DNA from: Peteryoungia aggregata LMG 23059 | GTDB taxonomy: Bacteria > Pseudomonadota > Alphaproteobacteria > Rhizobiales > Rhizobiaceae | Length of the DNA: 64,000 nt | Direction: 5' to 3' | Assembly: GCF_030814435.1 (NCBI RefSeq) | Contig: NZ_JAUSUW010000008.1 | Location: 1 to 64,000, forward strand | Part shown: in pieces, positions 45,485 through 54,376 of the stretch | Position numbering within the stretch: position 1 is the stretch's first letter | How the letters are laid out: each line of letters begins with the position of its first letter | Notes under the pieces: generated by a model | Told to the model about the DNA's origin: nothing | The model's input: the letters and a program-made list of their open reading frames with translations, nothing else | Databases searched by the model: none | Program-made: the position numbers and the translations under genes

Positions 45485-45706
45485 CTAGAGCGGACCGCCA
45501 CGACTGAGATCAAGCAACCGTCGCTCGAACCGCTCTCTCGCACGCCACCGATTCTCCGCCATCTCCAGCCCGACGTCCCGGCAAAGGTCGTCCGGAAGGT
45601 CGTCGACATTAAGCCGGCGGGCACCTTGCCCCGGTGTAACTGACTTACGAAGTCGCTGTAGAATGCCCTCAAAACCGGGCATAAGTCGTCCGATCGCGGA
45701 TACCAT
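45485..45706 (-). CDS. Small DUF1127-like protein
   Basis: The 73-aa frame opens with an ATG preceded by GGAGG at a 5-nt spacing, strong support for translation. The middle reads DDLPDDLCRDVGLEMAENRWR, which resembles the L-x-D-x-x-L-x-D-I/V-G-L core of DUF1127 proteins, small RNA-binding or regulatory proteins common in rhizobia. It is divergent from the LysR gene and convergent with the toxin gene. The family link is tentative. Confidence 0.6.
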   Translation of the reverse strand: MVSAIGRLMPGFEGILQRLRKSVTPGQGARRLNVDDLPDDLCRDVGLEMAENRWRARERFERRLLDLSRGGPL

Positions 45707-45817
45707 CTGAGCCTCCACGCTACGTGATTTCGTTCTTGTTCGATGCTGCGACTATGCCTGCGGTTGCCGGCGCGATCCAATTCAATTACGCTCCGCATGG
45801 ATAAAGAGAACTCATCC

Positions 45818-46735
45818 ATGAAACTGTCGCGCCAATTGCCGCTGAATGCCCTTCGCGTCTTTGAGGCGGTCGGGCGGCTCATGAGTTTCACCCGCGCCGG
45901 TGAAGAGCTCGGCATGACCCAGACGGCCGTCAGCTATCAGATCAAGCTGCTGGAGGAGCATATCGGCGAGCCGCTGTTCTGGCGCCGCCCGCGCCAGATC
46001 GGCCTGACGGAGACGGGAGAGCGGCTGCATCCGAAGGTGGCGGAAGCGCTCGGCATGATGGCGGATGCTGTGGCGGACGCCAGGCAGCAGGCGGACGGCA
46101 TTCTTGAGATCCGCTCGACGCCGACCTTTGCCAGCCATTGGTTGGCCCGCCATATCGGCGCCTTCCAGCTTCAGCATCCTGGTCTGGCCGTGCGCATTCT
46201 CCGCGTCGAGAAGCCGGTGAATTTCCAAGCTGACAATGCCGATGTCGTCATCTGGCGGGGCGAGCGGCCACCGGCGGACGTGGAGGCGCACGAACTGTTC
46301 CGGCTGCACTATGCCCCCATGCTGAGCCCGAAGCTGGCCGAGACAATCGGCGGCGTAGCGACCCCGGCGGATCTTCTGAAACTGCCGCTGATCGGCGGCA
46401 GCAGCAAATGGTGGGGAATCTGGTTTCAGTCGAACGGCATCGACACACCTCTGCCCGGCACGATCACGATCGACGCCGACGGCGCACTGGATCTGGAAGG
46501 CAGTGCCGCGATTGCCGGTCACGGCGTGGCGCTGTTGAGCCCGTTTCTTCACCGCGAGGAACTGGAGGCCGGCCGACTGTTCATGCCCGTCAACATCTTC
46601 AAGAAGGACGACCTGAGTTATTGGCTTGTCTATCCGAAAAGCCGTCGCAAATCGGCCAAGGTGCAGGCCTTCCGCCAATGGATGAAAGAAGCGCTGCCAA
46701 CCTGGATCGCACCTACGGGATCAAGCGATCAATAG
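45818..46735 (+). CDS. LysR-family regulator (GcvA-like)
   Basis: The 305-aa protein has the N-terminal HTH (LNALRVFEAVGRLMSFTRAGEELGMTQTAVSYQIKLLEE) and a LysR substrate domain. GcvA-type LysR regulators share this P-L-N-A-L-R-x-F-E opening. It lies 152 bp ahead of puuD on the same strand, so regulation of the purine genes is likely by position. The ATG at 45818 begins the HTH; an ATG at 45797 is possible. Confidence 0.9.
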   Translation: MKLSRQLPLNALRVFEAVGRLMSFTRAGEELGMTQTAVSYQIKLLEEHIGEPLFWRRPRQIGLTETGERLHPKVAEALGMMADAVADARQQADGILEIRSTPTFASHWLARHIGAFQLQHPGLAVRILRVEKPVNFQADNADVVIWRGERPPADVEAHELFRLHYAPMLSPKLAETIGGVATPADLLKLPLIGGSSKWWGIWFQSNGIDTPLPGTITIDADGALDLEGSAAIAGHGVALLSPFLHREELEAGRLFMPVNIFKKDDLSYWLVYPKSRRKSAKVQAFRQWMKEALPTWIAPTGSSDQ

Positions 46736-46887
46736 GCCATGTCCGGCGCATGGAAGCAGCACAACATGTCCTCGTTGAGATAGAGATAAAGTATGGGAGT
46801 AGTCCCTGTTGCAGCGCACTCTCCCCCTTTCCTTCATGGCAAAATTTTCGCAATGTGACTGGTCGGGGAATGTGAAGGAATTCTGGA

Positions 46888-48120
46888 ATGTATGAATACG
46901 CAATCGCCTGGGAATGGCTGAACTTTGCCGTCCGCTGGCTGCATGTCATCACCGCGATCGCCTGGATCGGCTCGTCCTTCTATTTCATCGCGCTGGATCT
47001 CGGCCTTGTGAAGCGCCCGGGGCTTCCCGTCGGCGCCTATGGCGAGGAATGGCAGGTGCATGGCGGCGGCTTCTATCATATCCAGAAATATCTGGTCGCG
47101 CCCGCCTCGATGCCGGAGCATCTGACCTGGTTCAAATGGGAGAGCTATGCCACCTGGCTCTCAGGGTTCGCCCTTCTGGCCGTCGTCTATTACGGCGGCG
47201 CCGATCTCTTCCTGATTGATCGCACGGTTCTAGACATCGAGCCATGGCAGGCCATCTGTCTCTCGCTGGCGTCGCTGGCTGTCGGCTGGATCCTCTATGA
47301 TCTCCTGTGCAAGTCGCCGCTCGGCAAGAACACCTGGGGCCTGATGGTCTTCCTCTACCTGGTGCTGATCGCCATGGCCTGGGGCTATACGCAGATCTTC
47401 ACCGGCCGCGCCGCCTTCCTGCATCTGGGGGCGTTTACCGCCACCATCATGTCGGCCAATGTCTTCTTCATCATCATCCCGAACCAGAAGATCGTCGTTG
47501 CCGACCTGATCGCGGGGCGCACGCCCGATCCGAAATACGGCGTGATCGCCAAGCAGCGCTCGCTGCACAACAACTACCTGACGCTGCCCGTCATCTTCTT
47601 CATGCTGTCGAACCACTATCCGCTGGCCTTTGCCACGGAGTTCAACTGGATCATCGCAGCCCTGGTCTTCCTGATGGGCGTCACCATCCGCCACTGGTTC
47701 AACACGACGCATGCCCGCAAGGGCAAGCCGACCTGGACCTGGCTGGTCACGGTGCTCCTCTTCATCGTCATCATGTGGCTGTCGACCGTGCCGAAGGTGC
47801 TGACCGGCGAGGAAGAGCAAGCGAGCCTGTCTCAGCGTGAACAGACCTTTGTTGCAAACGGCCATTTCGAAGCCGTGCGCGATGTCGTACAGGGCCGCTG
47901 TTCGATGTGCCACGCCGCCGAGCCCGTCTGGGAAGGCATTGCGCGGGCACCGAAGAACGTGAAGCTGGAAACGGACGGCGAGATCGCCGCCCATGCCCGT
48001 GAAATCTATCTCCAGGCCGGCCGCAGCCATGCCATGCCGCCCGGAAACATCACCGATCTCTCGCCTGAAGAGCGCAAGCTGCTCGTCGCCTGGTACGAGA
48101 CGACGGTCGAAGGCAAATGA
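46888..48120 (+). CDS. puuD: Membrane urate hydroxylase PuuD with cytochrome c domain
   Basis: The 410-aa inner-membrane enzyme oxidises urate to 5-hydroxyisourate without making peroxide, passing electrons to a C-terminal cytochrome c. Membrane helices occupy most of the first ~290 residues, including RWLHVITAIAWIGSSFYF. The haem motif CSMCH lies at residues 338-342, with a candidate axial Met in SHAMPPG. It replaces the soluble uricase of other organisms and hands its product to UraH. The stop overlaps the guaD start. Confidence 0.94.
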   Translation: MYEYAIAWEWLNFAVRWLHVITAIAWIGSSFYFIALDLGLVKRPGLPVGAYGEEWQVHGGGFYHIQKYLVAPASMPEHLTWFKWESYATWLSGFALLAVVYYGGADLFLIDRTVLDIEPWQAICLSLASLAVGWILYDLLCKSPLGKNTWGLMVFLYLVLIAMAWGYTQIFTGRAAFLHLGAFTATIMSANVFFIIIPNQKIVVADLIAGRTPDPKYGVIAKQRSLHNNYLTLPVIFFMLSNHYPLAFATEFNWIIAALVFLMGVTIRHWFNTTHARKGKPTWTWLVTVLLFIVIMWLSTVPKVLTGEEEQASLSQREQTFVANGHFEAVRDVVQGRCSMCHAAEPVWEGIARAPKNVKLETDGEIAAHAREIYLQAGRSHAMPPGNITDLSPEERKLLVAWYETTVEGK

Positions 48121-49430
48121 TGACAACTGAGACCCTGATCCGCGGCCGCCTCCTCTCTTTCAACCGTGCACCCGAGCATGCCGGCGACAGAGAGAGTTAT
48201 CTCTACGAAGAGGACGGCGCGCTGCTGGTCCGCGACGGCAGGATTGCGGCCGTCGGCGCCTACGCGGATGTGAAGCCGAAGGCCGGCGCCGATACAACCG
48301 AGATCGACCACCGCCCGCACCTGATCCTGCCTGGCCTGATCGATTGCCACGTGCATTTTCCGCAGATGCAGGTGATTGCCTCCTATGCCGCCAATCTGCT
48401 CGAATGGCTCAACACCTATACCTTCCCCGAGGAATGCCGCTTCGTCGAAAGCGCGCATGCCGAGCGGATCGCCACGCAGTTCTTCGACGAATTCCTGCGC
48501 CAGGGCACGACCACGGCGGTTGCCTATTGCTCGGTGCACAAGGCCTCCGCCGATGCCTTCTTTGCCGAGAGCCTGAAGCGCGGTACGCTGATGATCGGCG
48601 GCAAGGTGATGATGGACCGCAATGCGCCGCAGGGTCTGCTCGACACGCCACAGCTGGGTTACGACGAGACCCGCGCCGTCATCGAGCAATGGCATGGCAA
48701 GGGCCGCAACCACGTCGCCATCACCCCGCGCTTTGCCATCACGTCCACCCCTGAGCAGATGGCGATGACGCAGAAGCTGGCGGAAGAATTCCCGGATCTG
48801 CATATCCAGACGCATCTGTCTGAGAACCACGACGAGATCCGCTACACCTGCGAGCTCTATCCGGATGCCACTGATTATACCGACATCTATGCCCGCTACG
48901 GCCTGCTGCGGAAAAAGGCCCTCTTCGGCCATGCGATCCATCTGTCGGATCGCGAGGCGGATGCCATGGCGGAGAGCGGTGCTGTCGCTGTCCACTGCCC
49001 GACATCAAACCTCTTTCTCGGCTCCGGCCTCTTTCCGCTGAAGGCCATTCAGCGTCGGGAAAAGCCGGTCACCGTCGCAGTCGCCACCGATATCGGCGGC
49101 GGCTCCAGCTATTCCATGCTGAAGACCATGGACGAGGCCTACAAGATCCAGCAGCTGCTCGGCGAGCGGATGAACCCGCTCGAAAGCTTCTACCACATGA
49201 CGCTCGGCAATGCGGTCGCGCTCGATCTGGCAGACCGCATCGGCACGCTGAACGAAGGCACCGATGCCGATATCGTCGTGCTCAATGCGGCAGCGACCCC
49301 GGCCATGCGGCTTCGCATGGAAACGGTGACCTCGCTTTCGGAAGAACTCTTCCTGCTGCAGACGATGGGCGACGACCGCGCCGTGGTGGAAACCTATGTC
49401 GCCGGCAAGGCTTCGAAGCCTGCAAACTGA
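48117..49430 (+). CDS. guaD: Guanine deaminase
   Basis: The 437-aa amidohydrolase converts guanine to xanthine and ammonia. The metal motif CHVHFPQMQVIASY, the segment PRFAITSTPEQM, HLSENHDEI, and the late HCPTSNLFLGSGLFPL are those of bacterial and eukaryotic guanine deaminases. It overlaps the puuD stop (ATGA), so the two are translationally coupled. The xanthine made is the substrate of XdhAB. Confidence 0.95.
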   Translation: MMTTETLIRGRLLSFNRAPEHAGDRESYLYEEDGALLVRDGRIAAVGAYADVKPKAGADTTEIDHRPHLILPGLIDCHVHFPQMQVIASYAANLLEWLNTYTFPEECRFVESAHAERIATQFFDEFLRQGTTTAVAYCSVHKASADAFFAESLKRGTLMIGGKVMMDRNAPQGLLDTPQLGYDETRAVIEQWHGKGRNHVAITPRFAITSTPEQMAMTQKLAEEFPDLHIQTHLSENHDEIRYTCELYPDATDYTDIYARYGLLRKKALFGHAIHLSDREADAMAESGAVAVHCPTSNLFLGSGLFPLKAIQRREKPVTVAVATDIGGGSSYSMLKTMDEAYKIQQLLGERMNPLESFYHMTLGNAVALDLADRIGTLNEGTDADIVVLNAAATPAMRLRMETVTSLSEELFLLQTMGDDRAVVETYVAGKASKPAN

Positions 49431-49457
49431 AGCGCATCCGGCACTGGCGACAGGCCC

Positions 49458-49994
49458 TTATCGGCCTTTCGCCTCTGCCAGGGCTTCGCTCAGTTCCTGA
49501 TAGGGCTCGCATTGCACACCGCAGATGCGCGCGATCTGCGCGAGTTCTTCCTCGGCCTCCGCGATCCGCCCGAGCATCAGATAGGCCTCGCCAAGATATT
49601 CCCGTGCCTCGGCATAATGGGGATCAAGGACCAGCGCGCGCCGATAGAAAACCAGCGAACCCTCGGGATCGCCGAGCTTGCGGGTGACGAAGCCGCGATA
49701 GTTGAAATAGCGGGCGGAGTTCTTGTGGCTGACGGCGTCGAGCAGCGCCCGCGCCTCTGCGAAGCGCTCCTCGTCAATCCTGCGTTTGGCATTGGCCATC
49801 AGATCGGCATCGCTCACGCGCGCCATATCCGTGGCGCACTGCCCCGCGCCGCTGTCGAACACTTCGCCCGGAGGGCATGTCGGCACCGCGTCGGCTTCGA
49901 GAATAACCGCGTTTGATGGTCTTGCAGCCATGGCAAGGCACCAGACGAGCAAAATGACGGTCAGAACGCAATTCCGTGGCAGCCTCAACATCAC
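49458..49994 (-). CDS. Exported TPR-repeat protein
   Basis: The 178-aa precursor has a signal peptide (VLTVILLVWCLAMAARPSNA), a short Cys-containing segment (TCPPGEVFDSGAGQCA) that may form a disulfide, and two to three TPR-like helical pairs (RYFNYRGFVTRKLGDPEGSL, then YAEAREYLGEAYLMLGRIAE). A protein-binding role in the periplasm is likely. It converges on guaD. No specific family name is available. Confidence 0.85.
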   Translation of the reverse strand: MMLRLPRNCVLTVILLVWCLAMAARPSNAVILEADAVPTCPPGEVFDSGAGQCATDMARVSDADLMANAKRRIDEERFAEARALLDAVSHKNSARYFNYRGFVTRKLGDPEGSLVFYRRALVLDPHYAEAREYLGEAYLMLGRIAEAEEELAQIARICGVQCEPYQELSEALAEAKGR

Positions 49995-50161
49995 AATCCT
50001 CTCCTCCAGCCGTCATGAGCCTATGGCCGCTCCGCAAAAAACCGATGACAAAGCGCGCATTGACACACCGGCCCGAACCCGACGATGCTCCAATTCGCGT
50101 CGCCCCCATGCGGCGCTGAACGATGCCGATGCTGCAAACCTCGGGAAAGATTTGGACCATC

Positions 50162-50581
50162 ATGAGTGACAGCGGCTATTCCGGCACCCCTCTTCCGAAA
50201 AAGCTCGGATTGAAGCCGGAGCTTGACGCCCTCTTCGTCAATCTGCCCGACGATCTCACCCATCTTGTCGACGATCTGCCCTTGGTGCACTGCATCGGAA
50301 ACATTGCCGAGGCTGATTGCAGGGAGCTCGACTATATCCATGTCTTCGAAACGGAACGCGCCCGCCTCGAAGACCACGCGTTACACCTGAAATCCCTGCT
50401 GAAACCATCAGGCATGCTGTGGATCTCCTGGCCGAAAAAGGCCTCAAAGGTCCCGACCTCAATCACCGAGGACGTGCTCCGCACCGTCCTCCTGCCAACA
50501 GGCCTGGTCGACGTGAAAGTCTGCGCCATCACCGACATCTGGTCGGGCCTGAAATTCATGATCCGCAAGGACCTTCGCTGA
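50162..50581 (+). CDS. DUF3052 family protein
   Basis: The 139-aa protein matches DUF3052: SGYSGTPLPKKLGLKP at the start and LKPSGMLWISWPKKASKVPT later, ending IWSGLKFMIRKDLR. The fold recalls the end of a methyltransferase-like domain, but no SAM motif is complete. The ATG at 50162 begins the conserved part. It is followed by the channel gene after 28 bp. Confidence 0.85.
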   Translation: MSDSGYSGTPLPKKLGLKPELDALFVNLPDDLTHLVDDLPLVHCIGNIAEADCRELDYIHVFETERARLEDHALHLKSLLKPSGMLWISWPKKASKVPTSITEDVLRTVLLPTGLVDVKVCAITDIWSGLKFMIRKDLR

Positions 50582-50609
50582 ACGACAGTCATCCGGAGGA
50601 GGATGCATC

Positions 50610-51044
50610 ATGCTGGCCACCAACCTCGCCCTCGGCACACTGATGATCTCGCTGACGGTGGTCATCCACACCTTCGGCCTGATGGGCGTGACCCATGTTA
50701 TGAGCTGGGTCACCGACCACATTCGCCTGCATGGCCACCGCAGCCGCATGCTGGCGATGAACACCGTCGTCATCGGCGTCTTTGCCGTGCTGACCGCGGA
50801 AGTCTGGCTCTGGGCCGCCGCCTATAGCCTGATCGGCGTGGTCGATGATTTCGAGACCGCGCTCTATTTCTCGACCATTACCTTCTCCACCGTCGGCTAT
50901 GGGGACGTCGTGCCCCATCCCGAATGGCGCATGTTTGCCGCCCTCGAAGGCGTCAACGGCTTCCTGCTGATCGGCTGGTCCACCGCCTATCTGATTGCCG
51001 CCGGCATGCGCGTCGGCCCGTTCAAATCCGGAGAACATTTTTGA
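50610..51044 (+). CDS. Two-helix potassium channel family protein
   Basis: The 144-aa membrane protein has hydrophobic helices before and after the pore loop. The selectivity filter is TFSTVGYGDVV near residue 95, the canonical K+ sequence. It is the KcsA-like, 2TM or short type. GGAGGA precedes the ATG. The last 72 bases of the gene are duplicated at 53046-53116, beyond a LysR/qor pair, so this 3' end marks an insertion boundary. Confidence 0.9.
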   Translation: MLATNLALGTLMISLTVVIHTFGLMGVTHVMSWVTDHIRLHGHRSRMLAMNTVVIGVFAVLTAEVWLWAAAYSLIGVVDDFETALYFSTITFSTVGYGDVVPHPEWRMFAALEGVNGFLLIGWSTAYLIAAGMRVGPFKSGEHF

Positions 51045-51045
51045 T
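50974..51045 (+). repeat. Direct repeat copy 1: 3' end of the potassium channel gene
   Basis: These 72 bases (starting GCTGGTCCACCGCC, ending CATTTTTGAT) recur at 53046-53116 with four substitutions and one deleted A. This copy is in frame and supplies the channel's C-terminus and stop. The two copies bracket the LysR and quinone-reductase genes. Confidence 0.93.
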
Positions 51046-51908
51046 CATCCGACGACCTCATCTTGATTCGGGCCACGAGCTGACAACGCATGCATAGCGG
51101 CCCGGATCGCCGGAACCCGACTCATATCGGGGTGAACCACAAGCCAAACCTCACGCGTCAGCAACGGTAAATTCGTGGGCACGCGCACCAATTTCTCTCT
51201 GTCTCGCGTTAGGAAGTCAGGCAATATGGCAATACCAGCCCCTGCCAGCACGGCTTCAAGCTGCATTTCCAGTGACGACGCCTGAAATGCGATCAATCGC
51301 CCTGCCGCAAACTGCCGCAACAACCGGGTCTGCGGTGCCGCGTCCATCTCCCGGTCGTAAGAGACGAACTGCCAGTCTTCCTTGGGTAAACCATCAAGAT
51401 AGGACTCAGCAGCAACGAAACTGAAGCCCACCTCATCAATCTTGCTAATCAAAAGATCGCCAGCAACGGGTCTCGTCATGCGGATGGCAATATCGGCCTC
51501 ACGACGCGCCAGGGAGGCCTCCCGTTTGTCACCCAGGACGATCAGATTGAGTTTGGGATGATCGCGCCTAAGTCTCATCAGCTTTGGAAACAAAACGGCC
51601 TGTGCATAGGCAGGCGGTGCGCTGATGGTCACCTCGCCCGCAAGGGCTTCCTGCGCACCGGCAGCAGTGCGCAGGACGGTAAGTGCCTCCTCCTCCATAC
51701 GCTGCGCGATCAACGCAATTCGCTCCCCCTGAGGCGTCATCTGGACCCTGCGACCTCGGCGATCCAGCAACTTCAAACCCAGATCGGCTTCCAGCGCCAC
51801 GATCCGCCGACCAATCGTTGCATGTTCGACGCCTGCAGCACGACCAGCCGCCGACAGTGTCTGATGACGCGCCAGAAGCGCAAAAATGCGGAGGTTTTCC
51901 CAGTCCAT
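51045..51908 (-). CDS. LysR-family regulator beside the quinone reductase gene
   Basis: The 287-aa protein has the HTH DWENLRIFALLARHQTLSAAGRAAGVEHATIGRRI and a substrate domain. It resembles the LysR group that controls adjacent oxidoreductases. It is divergent from qor across 111 bp, the usual regulator-target pairing. Its stop codon starts right at the junction with the channel gene. The gene lies wholly inside the block bounded by direct repeats, and its codon use is somewhat less GC-rich than that of neighbours, consistent with transfer. Confidence 0.9.
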   Translation of the reverse strand: MDWENLRIFALLARHQTLSAAGRAAGVEHATIGRRIVALEADLGLKLLDRRGRRVQMTPQGERIALIAQRMEEEALTVLRTAAGAQEALAGEVTISAPPAYAQAVLFPKLMRLRRDHPKLNLIVLGDKREASLARREADIAIRMTRPVAGDLLISKIDEVGFSFVAAESYLDGLPKEDWQFVSYDREMDAAPQTRLLRQFAAGRLIAFQASSLEMQLEAVLAGAGIAILPDFLTRDREKLVRVPTNLPLLTREVWLVVHPDMSRVPAIRAAMHALSARGPNQDEVVG

Positions 51909-52019
51909 ATTGTGAATTTTTTCACATCCAATGTGTCGAAATGACGAATTTTTGCACAGAATAAGCCGTGCCATCCTGTTGTCCAGAGCCATCTGATGAG
52001 AGCATGACGGGAGACATTC

Positions 52020-52994
52020 GTGGAAAAGACAATCAGACTTCGTGAAACAGGCGGGCCAGAAGTATTTGACATAGACACGCACGAGATCTCGGCGCCCTCG
52101 GCAGGAGAAGTGCTCATTCGCCAACAGGCAGTCGGGTTAAACTATGTCGACATCTATTTCAGATCAGGCCTTTACCCCCTCGCCAACCTTCCAGCCACTC
52201 TAGGGGTGGAAGCCGCAGGCATTGTCGAGGCGATCGGCGAGACGGTGATCGGATTGAAACCCGGCGATCGTGTTGCCTATGCATTCGGTCCGGGTGGCGC
52301 CTACACAACGGCCCGGACGATCTCGGCCGAACGCACTTTGCTGCTGCCACCAGACCTGTCAACCAATGATGCCGCAGCCTCGCTGTTCAAGGGCCTCACC
52401 ACCTACATGCTGTTAAAAGAAGTCTATCCCGTCGGGGAAGGGACGACGATTTTCGTCCCGGCTGCGGCAGGCGGGCTCGGCTCGACGCTCGTCCGGTGGG
52501 CGAAACACTTTGGCGCAAAGGTCATTGGTGCCGTCAGTTCACCAGAAAAGGCCAAGCGGGTCAAAACACTCGGAGCAGATCATGTTTTGGTCGGTCGCGG
52601 CATAGCATGGAGCCGAGAGATTCGTGACCTGACAGACGGTCGTGGCGTTGATGTTGCCTACGAGGGATTGGGCGGCGAAAACACGCTTAGGACACTTGAT
52701 TGCATTCGCCCATTTGGCATGGCCGTGAATATTGGTCAGATCACGGGTTCACTGCCACAGACATTGATCCGCGAGATCGGAGCCCCCCGCGCAGTTGCAT
52801 TTTGCCGGCCGAGCGTCATCCACTATATCTCGGATCTGAAACGCTATCGAAGAGCTGCTGACATCGTCCTGGAACTCATGGCAGCGGGCTTGGTCACCGC
52901 TCCCCAGCAGACATTTGCCTTCGATGAAGTTGCAAACGCTCACGCAGCGATGGAACGGGGTGAAACCACCGGCTGCTCGATACTCACAGTTTAG
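52020..52994 (+). CDS. NADPH:quinone oxidoreductase (zinc-free MDR type)
   Basis: The 324-aa protein belongs to the quinone-reductase branch of medium-chain dehydrogenases: VGLNYVDIYFRSGLYP, GVEAAGIVEAIGE, and the NADPH-binding FVPAAAGGLGSTLVRWAKHFGA near residue 147. Zinc-ligand cysteines of the alcohol dehydrogenases are absent, as expected. It probably reduces quinones or enals during oxidative stress, under the divergent LysR. It lies inside the putative inserted block. Confidence 0.92.
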   Translation: MEKTIRLRETGGPEVFDIDTHEISAPSAGEVLIRQQAVGLNYVDIYFRSGLYPLANLPATLGVEAAGIVEAIGETVIGLKPGDRVAYAFGPGGAYTTARTISAERTLLLPPDLSTNDAAASLFKGLTTYMLLKEVYPVGEGTTIFVPAAAGGLGSTLVRWAKHFGAKVIGAVSSPEKAKRVKTLGADHVLVGRGIAWSREIRDLTDGRGVDVAYEGLGGENTLRTLDCIRPFGMAVNIGQITGSLPQTLIREIGAPRAVAFCRPSVIHYISDLKRYRRAADIVLELMAAGLVTAPQQTFAFDEVANAHAAMERGETTGCSILTV

Positions 52995-53045
52995 AACACG
53001 CGCTCAACGTTCGTGGAGGCGCCGTCAACTGTCTCGCGGTTTGAT

Positions 53046-53116
53046 GCTGGTCCACCGCCTATCTGATTGCCGCCAGCATGCGTGTCTGCCCCTTCAATCC
53101 GGAGAACATTTTTGAT
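53046..53116 (+). repeat. Direct repeat copy 2: remnant of the channel gene end
   Basis: These 71 bases match 50974-51045 apart from four substitutions and one deleted base, which breaks the frame. There is no channel sequence upstream of it. A perfect hairpin follows 3 bp later, probably the original terminator of the channel gene. It marks the distal boundary of the inserted LysR/qor block. Confidence 0.93.
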
Positions 53117-53119
53117 TCC

Positions 53120-53152
53120 GCTCAACAGGTAAAATTATTTTACCTGTTGAGC
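53120..53152. terminator. Perfect 16-bp inverted repeat, probable old terminator
   Basis: GCTCAACAGGTAAAAT and its exact reverse complement are separated by one T. The central AAAATTATTTT gives it a weak T/A tract in both directions. It now sits behind the duplicated channel-gene end, which suggests it ended the channel transcript before the insertion. Confidence 0.75.
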
Positions 53153-53223
53153 GCTGCGCGTGTTCACACCCGCCCTGATGCCATGATATGGCGGTTCTAA
53201 GAACCTTTCCGGAGAAGCAGAGC

Positions 53224-54369
53224 ATGGCACCGATCCTCGAAATCGCCGACCTGAAAAAACTGGCACGCAAGCGCGTGCCGAAACTCTTCTTCGATTATGC
53301 CGATAGCGGCTCCTATACCGAGAGCACCTACCGGGCGAACGAGAGCGACTTTGCCAGGATCAAGCTGCGCCAGCGCGTGCTTGTCGACATGAGCGACCGC
53401 ACACTCGAAACCACAATGGTCGGCGAGAAGGTGAAGATGCCCGTGGCGCTGGCGCCGACCGGCCTCACAGGCATGCAGCATGCCGATGGCGAGATGCTCG
53501 CAGCCAAGGCTGCCGAAGAATTCGGCGTGCCCTTCACGCTCTCGACCATGAGTATCTGCTCGATCGAGGATGTCGCCTCGGTCACCACCCGCCCCTTCTG
53601 GTTCCAGCTCTATGTCATGCGCGACCGCGATTTCGTCGTGAACCTGATCGAGCGCGCCAAGGCGGCCAAATGCTCGGCCCTCGTCTTGACCGCCGACCTC
53701 CAGCTGCTCGGCCAGCGCCACAAGGATATCCGCAACAGCCTCGCCGCCCCGCCGAAGCTGACGCCGAAACATCTCTACCAGATGGCGATCCGTCCGCGCT
53801 GGTGCTGGAACATGCTGCAGACCAACCGCCGCACCTTCCGCAACATCCACGGCCACGCCAAGAACGTCACCGATCTTTCCTCGCTGCATTCCTGGACGGC
53901 AGAGCAGTTCGATCCAAAACTCTCCTGGAAGGATGTCGAGTGGATCAGGAAGCAATGGGGTGGCAAGCTGATCATCAAGGGCATCCTCGACGTCGAAGAT
54001 GCCCGGATGGCGGCGAAAACCGGGGCTGATGCCATCGTCGTCTCCAACCACGGCGGACGCCAGCTCGACGGCGCGCATTCCTCGATATCCATGCTGCCGA
54101 AAATCGTCGAGGCAGTCGGCCACAAGATCGAGATCCATATGGATGGTGGCATCCGCTCCGGCCAGGACGTGCTGAAGGCCGTGGCGCTCGGTGCCAAGGG
54201 CACCTATATCGGCCGTCCCTTCCTCTATGGCCTCGGCGCCATGGGCAAGGATGGCGTGACCAAGGCGCTGGAGATCATCGCCAAGGAGATGGACGTGACC
54301 ATGGCGCTCTGCGGCAAGCGCCAGCTCGCCGACATCGACAAGACGATCATTGCGGAAAGCCCGTTCTGA
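53224..54369 (+). CDS. lldD: FMN-dependent alpha-hydroxy-acid oxidising enzyme (L-lactate dehydrogenase type)
   Basis: The 381-aa enzyme has the FMN barrel of the lactate/glycolate oxidase family: LFFDYADSGSYTESTYRAN, ALAPTGLTGMQHADGE, and the catalytic-His motif SNHGGRQLDGA, followed by DGGIRSGQDVLKAVALGA. Length and sequence match LldD, which oxidises L-lactate to pyruvate and feeds the respiratory chain. GGAGAAG precedes the ATG at 53224. Mandelate or glycolate cannot be ruled out as substrates. Confidence 0.88.
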   Translation: MAPILEIADLKKLARKRVPKLFFDYADSGSYTESTYRANESDFARIKLRQRVLVDMSDRTLETTMVGEKVKMPVALAPTGLTGMQHADGEMLAAKAAEEFGVPFTLSTMSICSIEDVASVTTRPFWFQLYVMRDRDFVVNLIERAKAAKCSALVLTADLQLLGQRHKDIRNSLAAPPKLTPKHLYQMAIRPRWCWNMLQTNRRTFRNIHGHAKNVTDLSSLHSWTAEQFDPKLSWKDVEWIRKQWGGKLIIKGILDVEDARMAAKTGADAIVVSNHGGRQLDGAHSSISMLPKIVEAVGHKIEIHMDGGIRSGQDVLKAVALGAKGTYIGRPFLYGLGAMGKDGVTKALEIIAKEMDVTMALCGKRQLADIDKTIIAESPF

Positions 54370-54376
54370 GCTTGCC

